Shown one piece after another: positions 53,203-62,194 of a stretch of DNA of 64,000 bases (its first letter is position 1; each line of letters opens with the position of its first letter). Under the pieces are notes generated by a model. That model searched no databases, was not told the origin of the DNA, and saw only the letters and a list, made by a program, of their open reading frames with translations. The position numbers were made by a program, and so were the translations under genes. The stretch covers positions 310,001-374,000 of the forward strand of contig NZ_JAAQOM010000001.1 of NCBI RefSeq assembly GCF_011682055.1, read 5' to 3'. This DNA is from Telluria antibiotica (lineage in GTDB: Bacteria > Pseudomonadota > Gammaproteobacteria > Burkholderiales > Burkholderiaceae_D).

Positions 53203-54360
53203 TCATTGATGGGTGGGCGCGACCGCCGGTGCCGGGGCGCCCGCACGGCGCGCCACGAGAGCGAAGGACAGCGTGGCGGCGGCCCCGACCAGCACCGCCA
53301 GCAGCGCCTGGCCGCCGAAGCCGGCGCGCATCGCGACGGAGCCGGCCAGCGCGGGACCGATCGCGGAGCCGGTCATCATCATCGCGGGCGTCGAGGCGAG
53401 CGCACGGCCGCTCGGGTCCAGCCGGGCAATCAGGCCGAACAGGAACGTGTGGGTGAAGATCAGCACGGCCGGATAGACGGCGCCGGCCAGCGCATACGGC
53501 AGGAAGTCGGCGGACAAGGTGACGACGAGTGCCAGCGCGGCCTGCAGCGGCGCGGCGACGAGGGCCACGCGCACGGGATTCAGGCGCTTCTGCAGCAGGC
53601 CGGCGACGGCGGCCGGCAGCAGGTTGACGAGGCCGCACACGACGAGCAAGCCGTTCACCCGGTCCTGGCCGAAGCCGCGCAGCACGCCGATGCGGTCCAG
53701 CATGCTGAACGTGAGCGCCTGGTTCAACGCCAGGCAGCCCACACCGAGGATCGCGCACCAGGCGGCACGGGGCAGCGACGCCGCCGCCTGCGTGCGACCG
53801 CCGGTCGTAACGTTCGGAAAACCGAAAGCACACGCCAGCGCCGCCGCGCTCATCAGGCCGGCGAACACGAGGAACAGCGTCGGTCCGCCATACGTGGCGA
53901 CGGCCGGCGGCACGGCGGCATAGAAGACCACGGCGCCGATGCCCAGCGCCGTCCCGGCCATGGCGAACAGCCGGTGCGGATTGGCGCTCCGGCCGATGGT
54001 GCCGTGCGTGACCGACAGCGCGGTGCCCGTCGCGATGCCGGCGACGAGGTGCAGCACGGCGAGCGCGCCGAAACCGGCCACCCGCGACGCGGCGAGAAAC
54101 GCAAGCGCTGCGACGGCATAGCCGCCGAACGCACAGGCGGCGCGCGGCAGCCTGGTATACAACGGCGCCGCCACGAGGCTGGCGCCGACTGCGCCCAGCA
54201 GGAACGCCGTGACGATCATGCCCGCGTGCTCGAGATCGAAACCGTAATGCTGGGCGAGCGTGCCGATCCACACGGGCAACGCGACCAGATCGACCATGCC
54301 GGCGAAATGGCACAGCATGAGCGTGGCGCGGCCGCGGCCCGCCTCAGGGGAAATGTGCAT
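53203..54360 (-). CDS. MFS transporter
   Basis: A 385-residue, 12-helix major facilitator: ATLMLCHFAGMVDLVALPVW, HAGMIVTAFLLGAVGASLVA, then IATGTALSVTHGTIGRSANP, with a second half starting CAILGVGCLALNQALTFSML and ending GGQALLAVLVGAAATLSFAL. It is the first gene of the minus-strand catabolic set and divergent from the TonB receptor gene. It probably takes the aglycone or a phenolic acid through the inner membrane. Confidence 0.9.
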   Translation of the reverse strand: MHISPEAGRGRATLMLCHFAGMVDLVALPVWIGTLAQHYGFDLEHAGMIVTAFLLGAVGASLVAAPLYTRLPRAACAFGGYAVAALAFLAASRVAGFGALAVLHLVAGIATGTALSVTHGTIGRSANPHRLFAMAGTALGIGAVVFYAAVPPAVATYGGPTLFLVFAGLMSAAALACAFGFPNVTTGGRTQAAASLPRAAWCAILGVGCLALNQALTFSMLDRIGVLRGFGQDRVNGLLVVCGLVNLLPAAVAGLLQKRLNPVRVALVAAPLQAALALVVTLSADFLPYALAGAVYPAVLIFTHTFLFGLIARLDPSGRALASTPAMMMTGSAIGPALAGSVAMRAGFGGQALLAVLVGAAATLSFALVARRAGAPAPAVAPTHQ

Positions 54361-54433
54361 CGGGGTGTCTCCTCGCGTTTTCTTGTGTGAAAACGATAGC
54401 AGCGCGCGCGGGCATCCCGAAGACCAGAGTTTC

Positions 54434-54446
54434 GATAGGACGTATC
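54434..54446. promoter_or_regulatory. GATA-N5-TATC dyad, copy 1
   Basis: GATAGGACGTATC in the 240-bp gap between the divergent MFS and TonB-receptor genes, 74 bp from the MFS start. It matches the copy at 54492 in flanks as well (CGATAG-N3-GTATCA in the first, CGATAGCAGGTATCA in the second). Confidence 0.55.
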
Positions 54447-54491
54447 AGCGAATCCGATCGATCAGCCATTTGATCATCACCCGCCAACGTC

Positions 54492-54504
54492 GATAGCAGG
54501 TATC
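54492..54504. promoter_or_regulatory. GATA-N5-TATC dyad, copy 2
   Basis: GATAGCAGGTATC, 58 bp from copy 1 and 97 bp from the TonB-receptor start. A 12-bp perfect palindrome AGGTACGTACCT follows at 54530-54541. The spacing of close to 5.5 helical turns allows looping or co-operative binding. Confidence 0.55.
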
Positions 54505-54566
54505 ACGGAATACGGCTTTGGAATGGTCGAGGTACGTACCTATACTCGATTCGCCTGAAGACAACA

Positions 54567-54586
54567 TGGCCGGCATCAACCGGCCA
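54567..54586 (+). promoter_or_regulatory. Leader hairpin before TonB receptor gene
   Basis: TGGCCGG at 54567-54573 pairs with CCGGCCA at 54580-54586 over a 6-base loop, ending 5 bp before the AGGAGA ribosome site. It may affect mRNA stability or initiation; no riboswitch class is recognised. Confidence 0.35.
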
Positions 54587-54600
54587 CACTAGGAGACAAT

Positions 54601-56910
54601 ATGCACGCACCCCGTACCACCTCGGCGATCGGTTCGCTGACCGTCCTGTCCATGAGCCTGGCCGCGATCTGGACCCCGGCCTGCGCCCAGACCGGCGACA
54701 GCGGCGCCAGTCCCGAGGCGAACACGAAGATCGAGAAAGGCATCGAGACCGTCGTCGTCACCGCGCAAAAGCGCAGCCAGAGCATCAAGGAAGTCCCCGT
54801 CGCCATCACCGTCGTCAACGCCGCGCAGCTGGAGCGTGCCGGCGTCAAGGACATCGGCGACCTCGCCAAGACGGCCGCGTCGCTCGAATTCGGCGACCAG
54901 TCGACCGGCGGCGCCGGCGGCAGCGCGTCGATCCGCGGCATCGGCACCGCCGTGTTCACGCAATCGGCCGAGAGTTCGGTCGGCGTCGTCGTCGACGGCG
55001 TGCCGCAGGGCGCCACCGCCGGCGGCCTGATGTTCGACCTGGCACGCGTCGAGGTGCTGCGCGGTCCGCAGGGCACGCTGTTCGGCAAGAACGCGTCGGC
55101 CGGCGTGCTGAACATGTCCACCCAGGAGCCGATCATCGGCGACCATGGCGGCAGCGTGCAGTTCGAATTCAAGGGCAAGCGCGGCGAAGCCCTGCGCGCC
55201 ACGGGCAACGTCCCGCTGAACGACATCTCGGCGCTGCGCATCTCCGCCGTCGGCGAGCGTAACAAAGGCGTCTACCACAACGTCCTCACGGACAAGGACA
55301 GCGTCACGACCAACGGCGGCGCGCGCCTGCGCTACCTGCTCAAGCCGAACCGCGACGTGGCCGTCAACCTGATCGCGGACGCGTCGAACCAGCGCAACGA
55401 GAACGCCGTGTTCTTCGCGCCGTCGGTGGCCTATGCCACCAACACGGCGGGAAACCACCAGCCGGCCGCGGAATTCGCGTCGTGCGGCGTGACGGTCTCG
55501 AAGACCAACAACCAGGTCTGCTCGGACGGTGCGGAAATCCAGCACACCCGGGTGCGCGGCCTGTCCGGCCAGGTCGACTGGACCCTGGGCAGCGGCGACA
55601 CGCTGACGTCGATCACCGCCTACCGCACGCGCAAGCAGGGGCCGGACAGCGTGAACATCGGCATGTCGAACACCTACGACAAGGTCTACAACTTCACGCC
55701 GCACCAGGATGCGCAACAGTTCTCGCAGGAGCTGCGCATCGCGTCGCCCACGAAGCAAGCGCTCGAATACGTAGGTGGCCTGTTCTACGCCGATTCGAAG
55801 AACTACAAGGACTCCACGACGACGATCCTGCCGAGCCCCTTCCTGCCCTCGCCGCCCGTGCCGCGCTCCATCGCGACCGACGCGATCCAGCACGCGCACC
55901 TGACCACGAAGGCCCTGTTCGGCCAGGCGACGTACCACCTGACCGACGCCACCGGCATCATCGCGGGCCTGCGCTACACCCGCGACACGGTCACGGCCGA
56001 CGAGTCGCAATCGAGCGTCGTCGCCTTCGACGGCTTCACCCTGCCCGCCTCCGTCAAGGCAGCCAGCGGCAGCGCGCAGCAATCGAACGTGTCCGGCAAG
56101 ATCGGCCTGCAGCACGCGCTGTCGAAGACCACCAACCTGTACGCCACGCTGAGCCGCGGCTACAAGGGCCCGCAGATCGACAACGACACCCCGATCAACG
56201 TCGCCACCGCGTCCGGCAACTCCGCCGGCAACATCGTCAAGCCCGAACTGCCGACCAGCTTCGAAGTGGGTTCGAAGATGTCGTTCCTGAACCGCCGCCT
56301 GGACGTGGACGTGGCCGCGTTCCACACGAAGATCAAGGATTTCCAGGAGCAGAACTGCACGTTGACGGCCGTCGGCGCACTCTCCTGCATCCCGCTGAAC
56401 GTCCCGAGCGTGACGAGCAAGGGCGTCGAAGCCGATATCCGCGCACGCCCGCTGCCGGAACTGCAACTGGGCCTCTCGGTCGCGATGATCCTCGACACCG
56501 CGTACCCGGCCGGCTTCAGCTTCGACAATCAGAACGTCGGCGGCCAGCGCCTGCTCTATTCGCCGCGCAACAAGGCGACGCTGAACGGCGACTACAGCTG
56601 GACGCTGCCGGGCGACTACGAACTCAAGCTGGGCGGCGACGTCGTCTACAAGAGCCGCGTCCGGCTCTGCAATTCGCTCGACACCGAATGCGGCTACGGC
56701 GGCCATTCCACCGCGTCGCTGCGCCTTGCGCTGCGTTCGCCGGACGACAAATGGGGCGTCGAAGTGTACGACCGCAACCTGGGCGACAAGCGCGTGCCGA
56801 ACGCCATCATCTACCCGCTGCCCGGCAAGGGCGCCGGCTCGGGCTTCGCCTACAGCCTCGGCGAGAACTCGTTCCGCCGCATCGGCGTGACGCTGGACTA
56901 CCGTTTCTGA
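54601..56910 (+). CDS. TonB-dependent outer-membrane receptor
   Basis: A 769-residue receptor with signal peptide (about 1-30, ending PACAQ), TonB-box-like ETVVVTAQKRSQ near 50, plug domain (VPVAITVVNAAQLERAGVKD, SIRGIGTAVFTQSAESSVGV, LARVEVLRGPQGTLFGKNAS) and a 22-strand barrel ending RIGVTLDYRF with terminal Phe. The style (QKRSQSIKEVPVAI) is of the family that imports plant-derived or aromatic compounds rather than classical siderophore receptors. It leads the glycosidase operon and is the likely entry port for the glycoside. Confidence 0.93.
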   Translation: MHAPRTTSAIGSLTVLSMSLAAIWTPACAQTGDSGASPEANTKIEKGIETVVVTAQKRSQSIKEVPVAITVVNAAQLERAGVKDIGDLAKTAASLEFGDQSTGGAGGSASIRGIGTAVFTQSAESSVGVVVDGVPQGATAGGLMFDLARVEVLRGPQGTLFGKNASAGVLNMSTQEPIIGDHGGSVQFEFKGKRGEALRATGNVPLNDISALRISAVGERNKGVYHNVLTDKDSVTTNGGARLRYLLKPNRDVAVNLIADASNQRNENAVFFAPSVAYATNTAGNHQPAAEFASCGVTVSKTNNQVCSDGAEIQHTRVRGLSGQVDWTLGSGDTLTSITAYRTRKQGPDSVNIGMSNTYDKVYNFTPHQDAQQFSQELRIASPTKQALEYVGGLFYADSKNYKDSTTTILPSPFLPSPPVPRSIATDAIQHAHLTTKALFGQATYHLTDATGIIAGLRYTRDTVTADESQSSVVAFDGFTLPASVKAASGSAQQSNVSGKIGLQHALSKTTNLYATLSRGYKGPQIDNDTPINVATASGNSAGNIVKPELPTSFEVGSKMSFLNRRLDVDVAAFHTKIKDFQEQNCTLTAVGALSCIPLNVPSVTSKGVEADIRARPLPELQLGLSVAMILDTAYPAGFSFDNQNVGGQRLLYSPRNKATLNGDYSWTLPGDYELKLGGDVVYKSRVRLCNSLDTECGYGGHSTASLRLALRSPDDKWGVEVYDRNLGDKRVPNAIIYPLPGKGAGSGFAYSLGENSFRRIGVTLDYRF

Positions 56911-56990
56911 CCGCATGATGCCCCACGCGGCCGCGGCGCCTGGCGTCCGGCCGCGTTCCCATTGATGAAAGACCCACGACGAACCACGCC

Positions 56991-59900
56991 ATGTCCGCAC
57001 ACATTCATCCCCTGCGCCTGATTGCGGCCGCCGCCGCCCTCGCCTGCCTGTCCGCACCCGCGTGGGCGGCAGCCGACCCCGTCGCATCCGGCTTCGACAA
57101 TCCCCCGCAAAGCGCCCGCCCCCGCGTATGGTGGCACTGGCTGAACGGGAACATCACCAAGGAGGGCATCGCTAAAGACATCGACTGGATGGCGCGCTCG
57201 GGTCTCGGCGGCCTGCAGAACTTCGACGCCGAGATGATGACGCCCCAGCTGGTGCCGAAGCGCCTGCCGTACATGAGTCCCGAATGGGCGGACGCGTTCC
57301 GCTTCGCCGCGCAGGAGGCGGAACGCCACGGCCTGGAATTCGGCATCGCCGCGTCGCCCGGCTGGAGCGAGACCGGCGGTCCATGGGTACGGCCCGAGGA
57401 CGGCATGAAGAAGCTGGTGTGGAGCGAGACCACGGTCGACGGCGGCAAGCCGCTCGCGATGGCGTTGCCGGCCGCGCCGCGTACGACGGGACCGTTCCAG
57501 GACCTGTTCGTCCAGCCGGACATCATGGGCCAGCGGCCGAGCCCCGACGCGCTCGCGCGCACGGGCGGCGACATCGCCGTCTATGCGTATCCGGCCGGGG
57601 CGGCCGCCTTGCCGTCGCCCGCCATCCGCGCCGGCGACCTGACCCTCGACGCGCACAAGCTGGCGGCTGCGACCGAAGACGCGGCGGCGGAACTCGCGGC
57701 GCCCACGGCCGACCGCCCGGTCGTCGTCACGCTGGACTACCCGGCACCACAGACCATCCGCTCCGCCACGATCTTCGCGCCGGGCGCCGGATCGATGTTC
57801 GAGGGCCCGGCGTACGAGGCCGTGCTGGAAGCGAGCACCGACGGGACGCGCTGGCGCAAGGTCGCGGACCTGCCGCTGGCCGGGGTGCCCGCCAGCGCCG
57901 GCTTCGCGCCCGTGACGGCGGCCCGCTTCCGCGTCGTGGTCAGCGCGAAGCCGCCCGTGCCGAATCCCCAGTTCATGCCAGTGGCGGGTGCCGACACGGG
58001 GCCGTTCGGCGCGATCGGCCAAGCCAAGGGACTGCGCCTTGCGCAACTGGTCCTGTCGGGTGAGTCGAAAGTCAACCAGTTCGAGGCCAAGGCCGGCTTC
58101 GCGACAGTCGACGACTATTTCGCGCTCGATGCGGGTCTCGACCCGCGCGAGGCCGGCGTCGACCCGGCCGCCATCGTCAACATTTCCGGCAAGGTGCGCG
58201 CCGACGGCACGCTGGAATGGACGCCGCCGCCCGGCACCTGGAAGATCGTGCGCCTCGCGTGGTCGCTCACGGGGACGGAAAACCACCCGGCCACGAAGGA
58301 AGCGACGGGCCTCGAGGTCGACAAGTACGACGGCCGCGCCGTGCGCACCTACCTGGAAACCTATCTGGCAAAATACCGGCAGGCGGCCGGCAAGGATCTC
58401 GTCGGCGCGCATGGCGTGCGCGCCATCGTGACGGACTCGATCGAAGTCGGCTCGTCGAACTGGACGCCGCGCCTGATGGAACAGTTCCGGCGCCTGCGCG
58501 GCTACGACGCGCAGCCGTGGCTGCCGGCGCTGACGGGCGTCATCATCGGCACCCGCGCCCGCACGGACGCCTTCCTGTACGACTGGCGCCGCACCCTCGC
58601 CGACCTGACGACCGGTGAACACTATGGCACGGTGGCCGCCGTCGCGCACGAACACGGCCTGAAGGTGTACGGCGAAGCGCTGGAAAGCGCGCGCGTCACG
58701 CTGGGCGACGACATGGCGATGCGCAGCCACGCGAACGTGCCGATGGCCGCGATGTGGACGTACCGCCCCGAGTTCGGCCCGAACCCGACCGCGATCGCCG
58801 ACATGCGCGGCGCCGCCTCGGTGTCGCACATCTACGGCCAGAACCTCGTCGCTGCGGAATCCATGACGAGCGCGATGGCACCGTGGGCGTTCGCGCCATC
58901 CGACCTGCGCCCGATGATCGACATGGAATTCGCCAACGGCGTGAACCTCCCCGTCATCCACACGTCCGTGCACCAGCCGCTGGGCGACGACAGGAAGCCC
59001 GGGCTCTCGCTGGCGATCTTCGGCCAGTACTTCAACCGCAACGAGACCTGGGCCGGCATGGCGCGGCCGTGGGTCGACTACATGGCGCGCAGCAGCTGGA
59101 TGCTGCAGCAGGGCCGTTTCTACGCCGACGTCGCCTATTTCTACGGCGAGGAAGCACCGCTCGTCGCGCTGTACAAGCATGGCCAGCCGGCGGACGCGCC
59201 GCGCCGCTATGCCTACGACTTCGTCAACGCGGACGCCCTGCTGCACCTGCTGACGGTGCAGGATGGCGATCTCGTGTCGGCCAGCGGCGCGCGCTACCGC
59301 GTGCTGTACCTGGGCGGGTCGAGCGCGCGAATGACCGTCGCCACCTTGCGCCGGCTGCACGCGCTGGCGGCCCAGGGCGCCACGATCGTCGGCACTGCGC
59401 CCGTCGCCACGGCGGGCCTGGCCGACGACCCGGCCGCGTTCGCGGCACTCGTCAGGCAGATGTGGAGCGGCGCAGCCGTCACCCGCGTCGGCAAGGGCCG
59501 CGTGGTTGCCGGCCGCGACGTGGAAGCCGCGCTGGCGCAGGCCGGCCGCAAGCCGGACTTCAGCGTCCAGGGCACCGATACGCCCCTGCTGTTCGTCCAC
59601 CGCAGGCTGGCCGACGGCGACGTCTACTTCGTCACCAACCGCTCCGGCAAGTCGGTTAGTACGGAAGCGCGTTTCAACGTGCGGGGCAAGGCTGCCGAAT
59701 TCTGGCATGCGGACACGGGCCGCACGGAACCCGCGAGCTACCGCACGGAGCACGGCGCGACCGTCGTGCCGCTGGCGCTGGACGCGGACGAGTCCGTGTT
59801 CGTCGTGTTCCGCCGGCCGGCCGCCGCGCCGGCCGTCACCGTCGAGGCGCCGTCATGGTCCGAGGCCGCCACGCTGGCCGGCGACTGGGCGATCCGCTTC

Positions 59901-60338
59901 GACGGGCTCGCCGCGCCGGCCCCCGTCGCGCACGGCACGACGGGATCGCTTGCCGCCAGCGCCGATCCGCAGGTCAGGTACTTCTCGGGGACGTCGGTCT
60001 ACACGCGCGCCTTCACGCTGCCGCCGGGCGTGACGCCGGGCCGGCCGCTGAAGCTCGACCTGGGCCGGGTCGGCGACGTGGCCGAAGTCCTCGTCAACGG
60101 CAAGCCAGCCGGCATCGCGTGGAAGCCACCCTACGAAGTCGATGTGGGTCCGCTCGTCGTCGCCGGGACCAACACGGTGGAGGTGCGGGTCGCGAACCTG
60201 TGGGTGAACCGCCTGATCGGCGACGCGCAGCCGGGCGCCACGAAAGTCACGTTCACGGCTGCGCCCACGTACAAGGCGGACGCGCCGCTGCGGCCGTCCG
60301 GCCTGATCGGCCCCGTCACGCTGAACGTGCGCCAATGA
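56991..60338 (+). CDS. GH106 alpha-L-rhamnosidase, exported
   Basis: An 1115-residue enzyme with a signal peptide (about 1-27). SARPRVWWHWLNGNITKEGI, DWMARSGLGGLQNFDAEMMT and EFGIAASPGWSETGGPWV are the N-terminal signature of GH106. The central region includes GAHGVRAIVTDSIEVGSSNW and VYGEALESARVTLGDDMAMR, where catalytic acids lie in this family, and a C-terminal galactose-binding-like domain ends VNRLIGDAQPGATKV. It removes terminal alpha-L-rhamnose by inversion. The gene begins 80 bp after the receptor and its stop overlaps the next start (ATGA). Confidence 0.9.
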   Translation: MSAHIHPLRLIAAAAALACLSAPAWAAADPVASGFDNPPQSARPRVWWHWLNGNITKEGIAKDIDWMARSGLGGLQNFDAEMMTPQLVPKRLPYMSPEWADAFRFAAQEAERHGLEFGIAASPGWSETGGPWVRPEDGMKKLVWSETTVDGGKPLAMALPAAPRTTGPFQDLFVQPDIMGQRPSPDALARTGGDIAVYAYPAGAAALPSPAIRAGDLTLDAHKLAAATEDAAAELAAPTADRPVVVTLDYPAPQTIRSATIFAPGAGSMFEGPAYEAVLEASTDGTRWRKVADLPLAGVPASAGFAPVTAARFRVVVSAKPPVPNPQFMPVAGADTGPFGAIGQAKGLRLAQLVLSGESKVNQFEAKAGFATVDDYFALDAGLDPREAGVDPAAIVNISGKVRADGTLEWTPPPGTWKIVRLAWSLTGTENHPATKEATGLEVDKYDGRAVRTYLETYLAKYRQAAGKDLVGAHGVRAIVTDSIEVGSSNWTPRLMEQFRRLRGYDAQPWLPALTGVIIGTRARTDAFLYDWRRTLADLTTGEHYGTVAAVAHEHGLKVYGEALESARVTLGDDMAMRSHANVPMAAMWTYRPEFGPNPTAIADMRGAASVSHIYGQNLVAAESMTSAMAPWAFAPSDLRPMIDMEFANGVNLPVIHTSVHQPLGDDRKPGLSLAIFGQYFNRNETWAGMARPWVDYMARSSWMLQQGRFYADVAYFYGEEAPLVALYKHGQPADAPRRYAYDFVNADALLHLLTVQDGDLVSASGARYRVLYLGGSSARMTVATLRRLHALAAQGATIVGTAPVATAGLADDPAAFAALVRQMWSGAAVTRVGKGRVVAGRDVEAALAQAGRKPDFSVQGTDTPLLFVHRRLADGDVYFVTNRSGKSVSTEARFNVRGKAAEFWHADTGRTEPASYRTEHGATVVPLALDADESVFVVFRRPAAAPAVTVEAPSWSEAATLAGDWAIRFDGLAAPAPVAHGTTGSLAASADPQVRYFSGTSVYTRAFTLPPGVTPGRPLKLDLGRVGDVAEVLVNGKPAGIAWKPPYEVDVGPLVVAGTNTVEVRVANLWVNRLIGDAQPGATKVTFTAAPTYKADAPLRPSGLIGPVTLNVRQ

Positions 60339-61216
60339 GGCGGCGCCACCTGCTTGGCTGCCTCGCGGCGCTTCCGCTCGCGCAGGCGCTGGGCCGGCCG
60401 GGCATCGTCCAGCGCCCGCTGGTCCGCGTCATCGTCGACAACGACTTCGCCGGCGATCCCGATGGCCTCGTCGCGCTGGCGCACCAGTTGCTGGCGCCAG
60501 CGACGCGCACCGTGCTCGTGACCGTATCGGCGCTGGACCCGAAGCTGGCGCGCATGGCCGGCCTCGATCCGGAGCGCACGGCGCGGGACGGGGCGCGGCG
60601 CGCGCGTGAGCTGCTGCGGCTGGCCGGGCCCGGCCCGCGTCCGCCGGTCGTGGCGGACGGCGCGGCGCGGGCAATCGTCGACGCGGCCCTGCGCGACGAT
60701 CCGCTGCCGCTCGTCCTCGCGTGCGGCGGTCCGCTGACGAACGTGGCGGCGGCGCTGCGCCTCTGGCCCGCGATCGCGGAACGCATGCGCCTCGTGTGGA
60801 TCGGCGGCACGGCCGCCGGGGACGACAGCACCGAATACAACCTGGCGACCGACGTCGCCGCCGCCCGTTTCGTGCTCGAGGAGACACGGATTCCGGTCCT
60901 GCAGATCCCCGCCGAGGAATACCGGAGCTTCCAGGTATCGGTCGCGACGCTGAATAACGAGGTCGCGCCCATCTCGCCGCTTGCACGCTGGCTCGTCGAC
61001 CAGTACCGCCACCTGCCGCCGTTCGTGCACCTGGGCGGCACGCTGACGTTCGGCGACAGTCCCCTCGTTACCGCGACGGCGTTCGATCCGGGCGCGACGC
61101 CCTTCACCACGCGCTCGGTCGCGGGTCGCGAGATCCGCATGGCGCATTCGCTCGACCCGCAACTCAACTTCGCCGATTTCATCGCCCTGCTGCGCGCGCA
61201 CGCCAGACGCGCCTGA
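60335..61216 (+). CDS. Nucleoside-hydrolase-like protein
   Basis: A 293-residue protein with a Tat-like N-terminus (MRRRHLLGCLAALPLAQALG) and the inosine-uridine nucleoside hydrolase fold: the calcium-binding Asp cluster appears as VIVDNDFAGDPDGLVALAHQ (canonical DTDPGxDDA), followed by LVLACGGPLTNVAAALRLWP and WIGGTAAGDDSTEYNLATDV. In glycan-utilisation loci such proteins accompany glycosidases; whether it cuts N-ribosides or another glycosidic bond is unknown. It is translated from the overlapping ATGA of the GH106 gene. Confidence 0.88.
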   Translation: MRRRHLLGCLAALPLAQALGRPGIVQRPLVRVIVDNDFAGDPDGLVALAHQLLAPATRTVLVTVSALDPKLARMAGLDPERTARDGARRARELLRLAGPGPRPPVVADGAARAIVDAALRDDPLPLVLACGGPLTNVAAALRLWPAIAERMRLVWIGGTAAGDDSTEYNLATDVAAARFVLEETRIPVLQIPAEEYRSFQVSVATLNNEVAPISPLARWLVDQYRHLPPFVHLGGTLTFGDSPLVTATAFDPGATPFTTRSVAGREIRMAHSLDPQLNFADFIALLRAHARRA

Positions 61217-61237
61217 CGACAACGACAAGGAGACGAT

Positions 61238-62194
61238 ATGGACCGTTCCACCCCGATCCGCCACGCCGGCGCGGCTGCCCTCATGCTGCTCGCCGCCGGC
61301 GCGCATGCGCAGGACACGCCCCGCAAGCCCGGCCCGGACGACTTCGTGCGCAGGGCACAAGCCAATCCGCCACGCCCGGCCCCCGCCCCGTCCATCCAGC
61401 CGATTCCGCTGTCCGCCGCCGGATCGTGCGCGACCGACATGTGGGAGACGATGTTCGGCCAGACGACGCTACGCAACGTGACGCAGCCGGCACTGTATCC
61501 GGCGCTGCCGCCGGCCGGCCAGGCCAACGGTACGGCGCTCGTGATCGCGCCCGGCGGGGCCTTCCTCAGCCTGTCGTTCGACAACGAAGGCCTGCTCGTG
61601 GCGCGCCGGCTGGCGGAACGCGGCGTCACCTGCTTCGTGCTGGCCTACCGGCTCGACCCCACGCCACAGGATCCGGCCGCGTTCATGCAGGTCGTGGCGA
61701 AACGCTTCGGCGCCATCGCGCAGCATGGCAAGGACAGCACCATCGATACGCCGGCCGTGGCGCAGGCGCAGGACGACGGGCTCGCCGCGCTGCGCTGGGT
61801 GCGCGCGTATGCGGCCGACTACGGGATCGATACGAAGCGCATCGGCATGGTCGGCTTTTCCGCCGGCGGCCGCGTGACGATGAACGTCGCCACCGCCTAC
61901 GATGCCGCCAGCCGCCCCGATTTCATCGGCGTCATCTACGGCAGTGCGCCAAAGCGAGCGGTAGCCAGCGACGCACCGCCCGCTTTCCTCGCGGTCGCGG
62001 CAGACGACGGCCTGCGCGGCCAGGCCAGCCTCCCGATCTTCGAAGACTGGCGCGCGGCCGGCAAATCCGCCGAGCTGCACGTGTACGCGGCCGGCGACCA
62101 CGGCTTCGGCATGCGCCGCAAGGGCACGACGTCGGACCACTGGATCGAGCATTTCGCCCAGTGGATGCAGGCGTCGAAGCTGGTGCCGCAATGA
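61238..62194 (+). CDS. Exported alpha/beta hydrolase (acetyl-xylan-esterase/BD-FAE-like)
   Basis: A 318-residue hydrolase with signal peptide (about 1-24, ending AGAHA): oxyanion GG in ALVIAPGGAFLSLSFDNEG, nucleophile Ser208 in IGMVGFSAGGRVTMN, Asp region in FLAVAADDGL and His in YAAGDHGFGM. This is the xylanase-associated esterase pattern that removes acetyl or acyl groups from glycans. Cargo here may be acylated glycosides. It starts 21 bp after the nucleoside-hydrolase-like gene behind AAGGAGA. Confidence 0.88.
   Translation: MDRSTPIRHAGAAALMLLAAGAHAQDTPRKPGPDDFVRRAQANPPRPAPAPSIQPIPLSAAGSCATDMWETMFGQTTLRNVTQPALYPALPPAGQANGTALVIAPGGAFLSLSFDNEGLLVARRLAERGVTCFVLAYRLDPTPQDPAAFMQVVAKRFGAIAQHGKDSTIDTPAVAQAQDDGLAALRWVRAYAADYGIDTKRIGMVGFSAGGRVTMNVATAYDAASRPDFIGVIYGSAPKRAVASDAPPAFLAVAADDGLRGQASLPIFEDWRAAGKSAELHVYAAGDHGFGMRRKGTTSDHWIEHFAQWMQASKLVPQ

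Noticed and set aside
54434..54504. NodD-type nod box (ATC-N9-GAT) for the NodD-like regulator
   Set aside because: No ATC-N9-GAT with correct spacing was found in the divergent gap; the nearest pattern had wrong spacing.
54589..57087. 832-codon open frame on the minus strand
   Set aside because: Antisense to the TonB receptor gene; composition is Val/Arg/Gly-rich with no recognisable domain.
56898..59753. 951-codon open frame on the minus strand
   Set aside because: It lies opposite the GH106 gene, is Arg-rich with no family motif, and is a high-GC antisense shadow.
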